Below are positions 35,317 through 43,206 of a stretch of 64,000 nt of DNA, one piece after another. Below the pieces are notes generated by a model that worked only from the letters and a program-made list of their open reading frames with translations, was not told the DNA's origin and did not search any database. Both the position numbers and the translations under genes were made by a program. Every line of letters begins with the position of its first letter. Position 1 is the stretch's first letter. Source of the stretch: Actinophytocola sp044466355 (GTDB lineage Bacteria > Actinomycetota > Actinomycetes > Mycobacteriales > Pseudonocardiaceae); contig NZ_JBITMQ010000006.1 of the NCBI RefSeq assembly GCF_044466355.1, positions 310,001-374,000 on the forward strand, written 5' to 3'.

Positions 35317-36477
35317 GTGGAAACGTCCGCCGCACCCGTGACGTCGGAAGTCGACAGAACCGTCTCGTTCCCCGCGCCGCGACTCGCGGTCGGCGTGGTG
35401 ACCGCGGTCTTCGTCAGTATCAGCCTCATCGGGTTCCTGCACGTGCTGTTCCTGCCGATCAGCATCGGCGAGATCGTGCTGTCGTTCGGCTGCATCGTCG
35501 CGCTGCTGGTCATGCAGTTGTTGTGGTACGGCCGTTCGACCGCGCCGGTGCGGTCGAAGATCGGCTACGGGATGCTCGCCGCGCAGGCGTGCCTGGTGTA
35601 CCTGCCCATCCTGATCTTCGGTCAGGCGTGGGTCGGCATGCCGGGCTTCCTCGCGGGCAGTGTGCTGCTCGTGCTGCGCCCGATCGCGGCGTGGGCGTCG
35701 TTCTGCCTGATCGTCGCCAGCATGGGGTTCGCCCAGTTGGAGTTCACCGGTGCGCCGGTGGACATCCTGTACACGTCGATCTCCACCGTGACCACGGGAT
35801 TGGTCGTCTACGGCCTGTCCAGGTTGGCGGCGTTGGTCGTCGAGGTGCAGTCGACCCGCGCCGAGATCGCGCGCATGGCCGTGCTGCGGGAAAGGCTGCG
35901 GTTCGCCAGGGACCTGCACGACCTGCTCGGGTACAGCCTTTCCGCAATTACGTTGAAAATTGAACTGACGCACCGGTTGCTGGAGAAATCGCCGCAGGAG
36001 GCGAGCGACCAGCTCCTGGAGATCCTCGAGATCTCCCGGCTGGCGCTGTCGGACGCCCGCACGGTCGCGACGGGTTACCGCGAGCTGTCGCTCGAAGACG
36101 AGTGCCGCTCGGCGGTGTCGGTGTTGCAGGCGGCCGACATCAGCGTCCGGCTCGACAGCGACCACACGGATCTCCCGGTCCGCGTCAGCACGGTCCTCGC
36201 GACGGTGTTGCGCGAAGGTGTCACAAACCTGCTGCGACACAGCAAAGCCAAGCACTGTGAGATCACGATTCGTCAGACCCAGGACCGCGCGACACTCGAA
36301 ATCGTCAACGACGACGTGCAGCCGAACCCGAAGGCGCCCAGGGACCGCGGGCGCAGCGGGTTGCACAACCTGTCGGTGCGGGCCGGTGAGATCGGCGGGA
36401 CGGTGACCGTCGACCACGAGCCGAACGAGTTCCGGCTCAAGGTGGACGTGCCGTTGCGGATGGAGCGGAAACGCTGA
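35317..36477 (+). CDS. NarL-type sensor histidine kinase (DesK-like)
   Basis: A 386-residue kinase starting at GTG. Residues about 20-165 form five or so membrane segments. The dimerisation domain carries the phosphorylated His201 in RLRFARDLHDLLGYSLSAITLKIEL (HisKA_3 type). The ATPase domain has LREGVTNLLRHSKAKHCEI (N box) and DRGRSGLHNLSVRAGEIGG (G box). The convergent response regulator at 36683 is the obvious partner. The signal is unknown; membrane-embedded sensors of this sort often detect lipid or antibiotic stress. Confidence 0.88.
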   Translation: METSAAPVTSEVDRTVSFPAPRLAVGVVTAVFVSISLIGFLHVLFLPISIGEIVLSFGCIVALLVMQLLWYGRSTAPVRSKIGYGMLAAQACLVYLPILIFGQAWVGMPGFLAGSVLLVLRPIAAWASFCLIVASMGFAQLEFTGAPVDILYTSISTVTTGLVVYGLSRLAALVVEVQSTRAEIARMAVLRERLRFARDLHDLLGYSLSAITLKIELTHRLLEKSPQEASDQLLEILEISRLALSDARTVATGYRELSLEDECRSAVSVLQAADISVRLDSDHTDLPVRVSTVLATVLREGVTNLLRHSKAKHCEITIRQTQDRATLEIVNDDVQPNPKAPRDRGRSGLHNLSVRAGEIGGTVTVDHEPNEFRLKVDVPLRMERKR

Positions 36478-36484
36478 CGGGTGA

Positions 36485-36508
36485 AGGGCCCCGCGCGAAC
36501 GGGGCCCT
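36485..36508. terminator. Bidirectional terminator between kinase and response regulator
   Basis: Perfect 9-bp arms AGGGCCCCG and CGGGGCCCT with a 6-base loop, just after the kinase stop and between convergent genes. Confidence 0.8.
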
Positions 36509-36568
36509 CGCTCAACGGCACTGAAGGTCCATCGGCACGGGCGCGGGGCAGAGCGGTCCACGGCTCGA

Positions 36569-36602
36569 CTATCCACAGGCGACGGTTATCCACAGGCGAC
36601 GG
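36569..36602 (+). repeat. Tandem 17-base repeat containing DnaA-box-like sequences
   Basis: The unit TATCCACAGGCGACGGT occurs twice in a row. The second copy gives the perfect DnaA consensus TTATCCACA (36586-36594), and the first CTATCCACA differs at one base. No replication genes are nearby, so this is not the chromosomal origin. Confidence 0.7.
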
Positions 36603-36682
36603 TCACGCGGCCCGGAAATGTCGGTGGCGTGTGGCAGGCTGGCAACCGGGGGCCGGAGGCCGACCCCCACCGCGACCGGGCC

Positions 36683-37288
36683 TCAGAGCCACCCGGCCTC
36701 GCGGGCGATGCGGATGGCATCGACCCGGTTGCGGGCGGCGAGTTTGCCGATCACCGTCGTCAGGTAGTTCCGCACCGTGCCGACCGACAGGAACAACCGG
36801 GACGCGATGTCCACCGCCTGCAACCCTTCGGCGGTCAACCGCAGCACCTCGGTCTCCCGCGCCGTCAGCGGGCACTCGGCACTGTCCCACGCCGCCATCG
36901 CGAGCTGCGAGTCCACCACCCGCTGTCCCGCCGCGACACTCCTGATGGCGTCGGCCAACTGGGCCGGGGGCGCGTCCTTCAACAAGAATCCAGTCACCTT
37001 CGCGGACAACGCCCGGCGCAAGTTGCCGGGCCTGCCTAAGCCGGTCAGGATCAGGGTTCTGATCTCCGGCAGGTGTTCGTGGATCTCACCCACGGCGGTG
37101 AGACCGTCCTTGCCGGGCAGGTCGATGTCGACGACAGCCACATCGGGCTTGAACTTCTGGGCCGTGGGCAGGATGTCGGTGCCGTTGGAGACCTCCGCCA
37201 CCACCTCGATGTCGGGTTCGAGGTTCAGCAGCGCGACAAGTGCCCCGCGGACCATGTGCATGTCCTCGGCCAGCATGACCTTGATCAT
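36683..37288 (-). CDS. NarL/LuxR-type response regulator
   Basis: A 201-residue regulator. The receiver domain has the acidic pocket AEDMH, phospho-Asp in VAVVDIDLPGKDG, ILTGLG and LLKDAP. The LuxR helix-turn-helix is CPLTARETEVLRLTAEGLQAVDIASRLFLSVGTVRNYLTTVIGKL. The ATG at 37288 has GGAGG about eleven bases upstream. The same frame stays open to an ATG overlapping the SagB stop (TGATG near 37449), which would add 54 residues and translational coupling; the extra stretch is not receiver-like, so the shorter form is preferred. It pairs with the kinase at 35317. Confidence 0.88.
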   Translation of the reverse strand: MIKVMLAEDMHMVRGALVALLNLEPDIEVVAEVSNGTDILPTAQKFKPDVAVVDIDLPGKDGLTAVGEIHEHLPEIRTLILTGLGRPGNLRRALSAKVTGFLLKDAPPAQLADAIRSVAAGQRVVDSQLAMAAWDSAECPLTARETEVLRLTAEGLQAVDIASRLFLSVGTVRNYLTTVIGKLAARNRVDAIRIAREAGWL

Positions 37289-37449
37289 TCGCGGATGTAC
37301 CTCCGAGCTGCCCGATCCGCCCTGTGTTGTATCACGCCGTCGTACGGCTACGCAGTCATCATTATCCGGTTCGTGGCCGCCGTTCTCGGCCGTTCGGCGC
37401 AACCGGAACGGTCCGCCACTCACCGCGTTCGACCAGGTGCGTTCCGTCA

Positions 37450-38886
37450 TCACTCTGTCCTCGGTAATCCGATCACGAACTCGCCGACGCTGACCTCGGC
37501 GGGCCAGTCGAGGCCGAACGCCGTCGTCGCGGTCTCGCTGTCGCCCGTCGCCACCGCGCACGGGGCCAGCCCCAGCATCGTGGCGACCAGGTACAGGGTC
37601 TGCTGCAGCACACCGACGTGCTTGAGCGTGGTCGCGTAGGCGATCCCGTCGTACACCCACGACAGCCGTCCCATCCTGGCCGTCATGGTGATGAGGACGG
37701 GTGGCCTGCGCCGCGCCCCCATCAACACCATGGCGCTGTCCAGCAGCTCGTCCGCGTGCGCCGTGTCCGCGTTGACGAGTGTGAGGGCGTGGCCCTCCGG
37801 GTCGTAGTGGTAGCTGCCGCGCGGCAGGCCGTCGCAGCGGTCCACGGTCAGGTACAGGTCCAGCTCGTACAGCGAACCCGCGCTCGGGTACGGGCGCGCC
37901 GACACCGGGTACCGGACCCCGCCCGCGCCGACCGCCTCGGTCTGCGAACGGACCCGCGCCGCCCGGTACAGCAGCTCGCCGAGCTGCCGTGTGGACGGGC
38001 CATCGTCGGCGAACTCGCGCACCGAGTGGCGCTGTTCGACGGCCTGCGTCAGCGTCATCTCGTCCGGCCTCGCGGCGAGGTCCGGGCGGTACAGCGGGAA
38101 CCGCTGTCCCGTCGGCACCGGCCGCACCACCGGCAGCGGCGCCAGGTCGGGCACGTTGCGGAACGCGGCACCCGCCGGGTCGTCGTGCCTGCCGAGCCTG
38201 CTGCGGGAGTGGAACAGCAGGTCGTGCGGCGACCAGATGCGCAGGTCCGGATCGGTGTCCTCGGCGAACACGGCCCGCCCGCCCGCCATCTCGCCCGTCA
38301 CGACCATGCCGGTGGCCACGAGGTAGCCGAGGATCTCGGCGGTCAGCGCCAGCGTCACGTTGATGGCGTGCGCGATGTCGAGTGCCGTCGTCGCCCGGCC
38401 GAGCGTGCCGACCACCCACGTCGTGAGCGGCCGGTGCAGCACGATCCGGTGGCGGGACAGCGGCGACTCGACCACCATCTCACCGGCGTCCTCCCGCACG
38501 ACCGCGAACCGGGACAGCCGCACGGGGACCGTCTCGTCGATCTCCGGCAGCTCCAGCACCTCGCCCGGCGCCAGCGGCACCGCCGACAGCAGCGGTGTCG
38601 CCGTCTCCTGGAGGCCCAGCGACCGCACGACGCACCCGGGCAACCGCGTGAACACGTCGCGGAGGTCGTCGCGGTCGAGGTCGTCGACGTTCGTGAGCGC
38701 GACCGGGCCCAGCGTCATCCGGTACAGGCTGTCCACGATCGCCGGCGCTGGCGAGTCCACCCGGACGTCTCCCCAGCGGGTCAGCACGACCAGGTTGCCG
38801 CCCACGGCCGGTTCGATGACCACGTCGTCCCTGAAGGACCACAGGGGAAGGCTCACGCAGGGGGGAGCGCCGGGGTCCGATGGCAC
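37450..38886 (-). CDS. SagB-type (nitroreductase-fold) FMN dehydrogenase
   Basis: About 478 residues. The C-terminal half (from about 250) is the nitroreductase fold of SagB-type dehydrogenases: AVEQRHSVREFADDGPSTRQLGELLYRAARVR (FMN-binding RxSxR), YPSAGSLYELDLYLTVDR, SYHYDPEGHAL, and the ending GVLQQTLYLVATMLGLAPCA. The N-terminal half is the divergent partner domain usual for longer SagB proteins. In TOMM peptides this enzyme oxidises azolines to azoles. GTG 38886 has GAGGAG seven bases upstream; an earlier GTG at 38934 lies one base after the YcaO stop. It forms an operon with that YcaO gene. Confidence 0.85.
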   Translation of the reverse strand: MPSDPGAPPCVSLPLWSFRDDVVIEPAVGGNLVVLTRWGDVRVDSPAPAIVDSLYRMTLGPVALTNVDDLDRDDLRDVFTRLPGCVVRSLGLQETATPLLSAVPLAPGEVLELPEIDETVPVRLSRFAVVREDAGEMVVESPLSRHRIVLHRPLTTWVVGTLGRATTALDIAHAINVTLALTAEILGYLVATGMVVTGEMAGGRAVFAEDTDPDLRIWSPHDLLFHSRSRLGRHDDPAGAAFRNVPDLAPLPVVRPVPTGQRFPLYRPDLAARPDEMTLTQAVEQRHSVREFADDGPSTRQLGELLYRAARVRSQTEAVGAGGVRYPVSARPYPSAGSLYELDLYLTVDRCDGLPRGSYHYDPEGHALTLVNADTAHADELLDSAMVLMGARRRPPVLITMTARMGRLSWVYDGIAYATTLKHVGVLQQTLYLVATMLGLAPCAVATGDSETATTAFGLDWPAEVSVGEFVIGLPRTE

Positions 38887-38935
38887 TTGTCGCTCCTCGG
38901 TGTGCGTGCACACGCCGCCCGCGTAATACATCACG

Positions 38936-41251
38936 TCACACGAATAGGGGGATCGGGTTCAGTTGCTCGTACGGCGTCGGGGCCGTCAGTCTCCCGAGCC
39001 GTACGGGGACGTCGAACAGCCTGCCGGGCGCGAACCGCGCCCAGAAACCACGCATGCCGGGCACGATCGCCTTCACCACGGGCAGCCCGACGTCCGGGCG
39101 GGTCTGGTCGAGGACCATGACGTCGAGTCCCAGGCCCGCCAGCCGGTCCCGCACCTCGGTGATGTCCTGGTGCAGGTCCGTCGTCGGGACGTGCCGGTAG
39201 TCGGCGGGTGTGCGTGGCCGCACCGCGGGATCCGGCCGCAGGTACGGCATGCCGTCCCAGGTGGCGGTGCGCCACCAGTGCACGGCGTCGGGGTCGGACC
39301 AGTCGTAGTCTCCTCCGTCACCGGCTGCCACGACGGCTGGCATCAACTGGTTCATTTCCGTGAGCGCCCGGATGAGTGCGACCTCCGGGTCCAGGTGCGC
39401 CCCGAACCCGAACATGACGTCCTCACGTGGCCCGTCGGTGCGACGAGACAGCGCGGCCATGGTCGGAATCCCTACGTCCGAGGACACGTCCAGCACCCAG
39501 ACGTCGCGGTTCAGAGCCGCGTACACGGCACGCAGCTCGTCGATCCAGCGCACCCCGAAGCTGTCGAGGTCTACCCCAGGCGCTCGGGTCTGGTTGTACC
39601 ACCACAGCGCGACCGCGTCTCGCTCGACCACCTCCAACAGCCCCTGCAGCAACGCGTCCTCGACGCTGCTGCCCGCCGCGTTGCCGTTGGAGTCGGCCGA
39701 CAGCGAACCGCCGCCGCCCAGTTCGGCGGGTACGTCGAAGTACAGCATCCCGGTCGGCAGCAGGCGGTGCCGCTGCTCGGTGAGCGACCACACGGGGGTC
39801 CAGCTGGTGACCGCGTCCTCGTCGAACGGGTCGCACACGTACTGGAACGACGAGTGCGAGGCGTTCCACGCCGCGCGGTTCGCGTACTGCTGCTCGTCGA
39901 ACAGCAGGCAGTCGGCCGGGTGCACGGCCTCACCGACGAGCTGCGAGTAGCTCGCGACGACACGTTCCTCGTCGCCGTGGAAGTAGCCGCTGTGCCGCTC
40001 GATCGCCTCGCACAGCGCGCTCACCTTGCCGTGCAACGGGGTGATGCCCTTGCCGCCGTTCTCCGCGCGGGCCGAGCGCATGTGCTCGAAGTGCCTGCGC
40101 ACGTTCAGCGCGAGGTTCGGGCCGGCGCGGAACGAGTTGAAGAACGACGGGCCGCGCGAGTCCTTGGTGATCTCCTTGAGCACGCCGGTGACCGGGCTGA
40201 TCAGGTGCTCGTAGGTGGCGAGCACCTCTTCCGGCGGCATGGCTCGGTGGCCGCCGCCACTGCGGCTGACCTTCGCCACGTGCCCGATCTCGACGGGCAG
40301 GCGGGCCTGCTCGCTCATCAGCTCCGGGTCGCCGCAGGCCGGGCACTGCGGCCGCGGACGGAGATCGTGGCGGCGGCCGTGGAGGTCGAGGCTGTCGAGC
40401 GTCCACACCGCGCGCTGGCCCTCGTTGCGCAGGCCCGCCACCCACTTGACCGCCTCCAGTGCGACCAGGTTCAGCGCGGCCGCGCCCAGCGGGGGCAGCG
40501 ACACCGCGGGTGGGATGAGCGGGACGTTCCTGTCGACCAGCGCGCGCAGGTGGGTCTCGGCCTGGCGGTGGCCGCGCAGCCGGTGGGCGAGGCAGTGCCA
40601 GCACGCCTGGTCCTCCTGCCCGAAGACCGGGCCGATCCACACCTGCGTGCCGCCGGGCTTCGCGAGCAGCCAGGGACGGCCCGCCGCGCGGTGCACGGCG
40701 TCGATGCCGGGGAGCCGCGGGTCGAGGTAGTCCTCGCACAGGACGACGGACAGCGCGGCGTCCTCGGCGAGGTGGTCGGGGGTGCCGGGCACGGTGGTCA
40801 GGCCCGCCGAGCGCAGCGCGGCGGTCGCCGCGGCGCCGTCGATGCCGTCACCGGCGCCGTCGTCGGCGGGCAGGAAGATCGTCGAGACGGCGGTGCGCCG
40901 CAGGGTGTGCACGACCTCCGACGGCTCCCGCCCGGCGGCCTCCCAGTAGGCGAGGCTGGGCGGGTCCATACCGTCGACCGGTTCACGCAGCGTCACCAGC
41001 CCGGCGTCGACCAGGCGGGTGACGACCGAACCGGCCTCCGCGAGCGTGAGCCCCTCGGGGATGTCGCGGCACAGTTCGGCCAGGTCACGGGTGCCGTCGA
41101 GCAACGGGGCCAGTGCCTCGACGTGCGCGCCCGCGACGGACGTCGCGTCCCGCTCGGACAGCAGGTACACGGCTTCACCGGCCACCACGTGCGCCCGTAG
41201 GTGCCGCTTGAAGCCGATCCGTAACCCGCTCTCCTTGCTTGAGGTGGTCAT
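38936..41251 (-). CDS. TOMM cyclodehydratase: E1-like leader-binding domain fused to YcaO
   Basis: A 771-residue fusion. The N-terminal 340 residues are the ThiF/E1-like (ocin) partner, with zinc-binding pairs CWHC (near 216) and CPAC (near 302). The YcaO domain follows, with ATP and magnesium motifs LCEAIERHSGY, GSSVEDALLQGLLEVVERDAVALWWYNQ and EVALIRALTEMNQ. The tail LNPIPLFV is a proline-rich end like that needed by azoline-forming YcaO proteins. The family cyclises Cys, Ser or Thr of a peptide to azolines. GAGGAGGAGCG precedes the ATG. No precursor peptide gene is evident next to it. Confidence 0.88.
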   Translation of the reverse strand: MTTSSKESGLRIGFKRHLRAHVVAGEAVYLLSERDATSVAGAHVEALAPLLDGTRDLAELCRDIPEGLTLAEAGSVVTRLVDAGLVTLREPVDGMDPPSLAYWEAAGREPSEVVHTLRRTAVSTIFLPADDGAGDGIDGAAATAALRSAGLTTVPGTPDHLAEDAALSVVLCEDYLDPRLPGIDAVHRAAGRPWLLAKPGGTQVWIGPVFGQEDQACWHCLAHRLRGHRQAETHLRALVDRNVPLIPPAVSLPPLGAAALNLVALEAVKWVAGLRNEGQRAVWTLDSLDLHGRRHDLRPRPQCPACGDPELMSEQARLPVEIGHVAKVSRSGGGHRAMPPEEVLATYEHLISPVTGVLKEITKDSRGPSFFNSFRAGPNLALNVRRHFEHMRSARAENGGKGITPLHGKVSALCEAIERHSGYFHGDEERVVASYSQLVGEAVHPADCLLFDEQQYANRAAWNASHSSFQYVCDPFDEDAVTSWTPVWSLTEQRHRLLPTGMLYFDVPAELGGGGSLSADSNGNAAGSSVEDALLQGLLEVVERDAVALWWYNQTRAPGVDLDSFGVRWIDELRAVYAALNRDVWVLDVSSDVGIPTMAALSRRTDGPREDVMFGFGAHLDPEVALIRALTEMNQLMPAVVAAGDGGDYDWSDPDAVHWWRTATWDGMPYLRPDPAVRPRTPADYRHVPTTDLHQDITEVRDRLAGLGLDVMVLDQTRPDVGLPVVKAIVPGMRGFWARFAPGRLFDVPVRLGRLTAPTPYEQLNPIPLFV

Positions 41252-41529
41252 CGCTCCTCCTCGCACTCGTCCTGCGCTTGAGCCCCGCTCGAACCCAAGC
41301 GTGCGTGGCGCGCGTGGTACTGGACAAGTGCGCCTCTCATGTGCTGTACCTCGGTTACTCACTGCCCATTTATGACGCCGTCACTATCGGCGAGGGGCCG
41401 TGCCGGAATACCGTGAGATGTCCTGATATCCATGTTCAACGATCGTCGCATCCTGCCGGGACTATCCCGCTGGCACACCCCGCCGGCGGCGGAAAGTGCG
41501 GTGGATCTGGCTGATTGCGAGGTCCCGAA
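41252..41529. promoter_or_regulatory. Divergent promoter region between YcaO and SARP genes
   Basis: A 278-base gap separates the divergent YcaO and SARP starts. Its middle (41340-41450) is A/T-richer than the flanks. No open frame here has a plausible ribosome binding site, so I see no precursor peptide gene. Both promoters must lie here, which suits SARP control of the YcaO-SagB operon. Confidence 0.5.
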
Positions 41530-42567
41530 ATGGTCACCAAATTAGACGCACTGGGAACGATGACGCACGAGGAGAAACTCGCCCTCCTCGCGACCCTGTT
41601 GGAGTCGACGTCGCAGCCCGAGCCGGACGAGGACGCCGCCGCCGAGGCCTCGGCGCTCGTGCGTCCGCGCACCGAGGGCAACCCGCTCGCCGACCTGCGG
41701 TTCGAGCTGCTCGGCCCGCTGGTCATCCGGCACGGGGACCTGGACGTGGCCCCGAGCGCGCCGAAGCTGCGGCTGATCCTGTCCACGTTGCTGTTCAACG
41801 CCAACAAGCCCGTCGGCGCCTCGGTGCTGGCGCGCGAGCTGTGGAGCGACGGCGCTCCGCGCACCGCGCACTCGACGCTGCAGACGTACATGTTCAAGCT
41901 GCGCAGGCTCTTCCGCGCCGTGCTCGGCCTGTCGGTGGAGTACATCACCCGCGAGGTCCTGCAGACCTGTTCCGGTGGCTACGTGTTGCGTGTGGACCCC
42001 AGCCAGCTGGACATCACCGAGTTCGACCACCTCGTCACGGCGGGCTCGGCCGCCATGCACGCCGGTGACTACGAGAAGGCCGCGAACGACCTGCGCCGCT
42101 CGCTCGCGCTGTGGCGGGGCAACGTCGTCCACCACGGACAGTGGGGCACCCTGCTGCGCGCACAGGTCGCGCGGCTGGAGGAGCGCCGTTTCTACGCCCA
42201 CACCACGAGGATCGACGCGGACCTGTGCCTCGGGCGGCACCGCGAGATGATCAGCGAGCTGGCGTCGCTGGTCGTGGAGCACCCGCTGCACGAGTCGGCG
42301 CACACGATGCTGATGATCGCGCTGTACCGGGCGGGCCGGGCGTCGGCGGCGCTGGAGGTCTACATGCGCTTCCGGCAGCGGATGCTGCACGAGCTGGGCA
42401 TCGAGCCGTCGGACCGGATCCGGGCGCTGCACATGGCGCTGCTGTCGACCGACCCGCTGCTCGCGGACCGGTCGCTGACGTCGGACATGCTGCTCGACCG
42501 CCTCGTCCGCACCGGCGGCGCGCAGCCCCGTCGACGCGAGAATTCGTCCGCTGTTACCGGTGGATGA
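41530..42567 (+). CDS. SARP-family pathway activator
   Basis: A 345-residue protein. After a 55-residue N-terminal extension comes an OmpR-like winged helix (RFELLGPLVIRHGDLDVAPSAPKLRLILSTLLFNANKPVGASVLARELWSDGAPRTAHSTLQTYMFKLRRLF). The bacterial transcriptional activator domain follows (FDHLVTAGSAAMHAGDYEKAANDLRRSLALWRG...LYRAGRASAALEVYMRFRQRMLHELGIEPSDRIRAL). SARPs switch on antibiotic clusters by binding direct repeats near -35. It lies between YcaO-SagB and the FcoT-ligase pair, and could activate both. Confidence 0.9.
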   Translation: MVTKLDALGTMTHEEKLALLATLLESTSQPEPDEDAAAEASALVRPRTEGNPLADLRFELLGPLVIRHGDLDVAPSAPKLRLILSTLLFNANKPVGASVLARELWSDGAPRTAHSTLQTYMFKLRRLFRAVLGLSVEYITREVLQTCSGGYVLRVDPSQLDITEFDHLVTAGSAAMHAGDYEKAANDLRRSLALWRGNVVHHGQWGTLLRAQVARLEERRFYAHTTRIDADLCLGRHREMISELASLVVEHPLHESAHTMLMIALYRAGRASAALEVYMRFRQRMLHELGIEPSDRIRALHMALLSTDPLLADRSLTSDMLLDRLVRTGGAQPRRRENSSAVTGG

Positions 42568-42620
42568 CCCCGGCACATTACGGTCATAACCGAATGCGGT
42601 GGCGCGCGGAGGAGGAAATG

Positions 42621-43178
42621 ATGACGGTATTGCCGAGCAACAATTCCGGCGAAATCAACTTCGCCAACGACCCGGAACTGCTTTCGGACGTACTACGCCC
42701 CTACGCGCGCCCGAAGACCCAGTACCTGAAGTCGGCGACGGTGACGGTGACGGGTGACCTGGCGAGGGCCGAGGGCCGGTTCTCCATCCCGTTCCCCTGC
42801 TATATCGACGACACCGGCCACCTGAACGCGGTCGAGGTCACCATCTGCTTCAACCAGCTCATGTACTACCTGATCGCCAAGTGCGTGCAGGAGCGCTCGC
42901 TGGCCGCGTTCGACGCGTGGACCATGGAGGACTACTGGGCCAAGCAGCTGCCGGACATCCTCATCGCGCGGTACGGCAGCAGCTTCAAGCGCCCGATCGA
43001 CTCGGCGGACTTCTCCGGTGAGGTGTCCTTCGGCGGGTTCACCGAGACCAACCGCAGCCGGCCCGTGCTGAGGGTCGACATGCCGTACCGCTTCTGGGAC
43101 GCGAACGGCGGCCACGCCGAGGGCGAGGTGGGCATGGCGCTGGTCGACCCGCCGGGCATGGCCGTGCGCGCCGCCTGA
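42621..43178 (+). CDS. scoD: FcoT/ScoD-like hot-dog thioesterase of the isonitrile pathway
   Basis: A 185-residue protein like Mycobacterium Rv0098 (FcoT). ELLSDVLRPYARPKTQYLKSA, then the key stretch DDTGHLNAVEVTICFNQLMYYLIA, MEDYWAKQLPDIL, SFKRPIDSADFSGEVSF and FWDANGGHAEGEVGMALVD follow the FcoT order. In INLP pathways this hot-dog enzyme acts on the unsaturated acyl-ACP and catalyses the addition of glycine to its beta carbon. Either ATG of the pair 42618/42621 may be used; the second has better spacing from GGAGG. The acyl ligase gene follows 28 bases later. Confidence 0.85.
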   Translation: MTVLPSNNSGEINFANDPELLSDVLRPYARPKTQYLKSATVTVTGDLARAEGRFSIPFPCYIDDTGHLNAVEVTICFNQLMYYLIAKCVQERSLAAFDAWTMEDYWAKQLPDILIARYGSSFKRPIDSADFSGEVSFGGFTETNRSRPVLRVDMPYRFWDANGGHAEGEVGMALVDPPGMAVRAA

Positions 43179-43206
43179 CCCGACTTTCGTAACACAGGAG
43201 GACATC

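Noticed and set aside
41252..41529. Search for a precursor peptide gene next to the YcaO gene
   Set aside because: Short frames here lack ribosome binding sites and coding bias; the gap reads as a divergent promoter.
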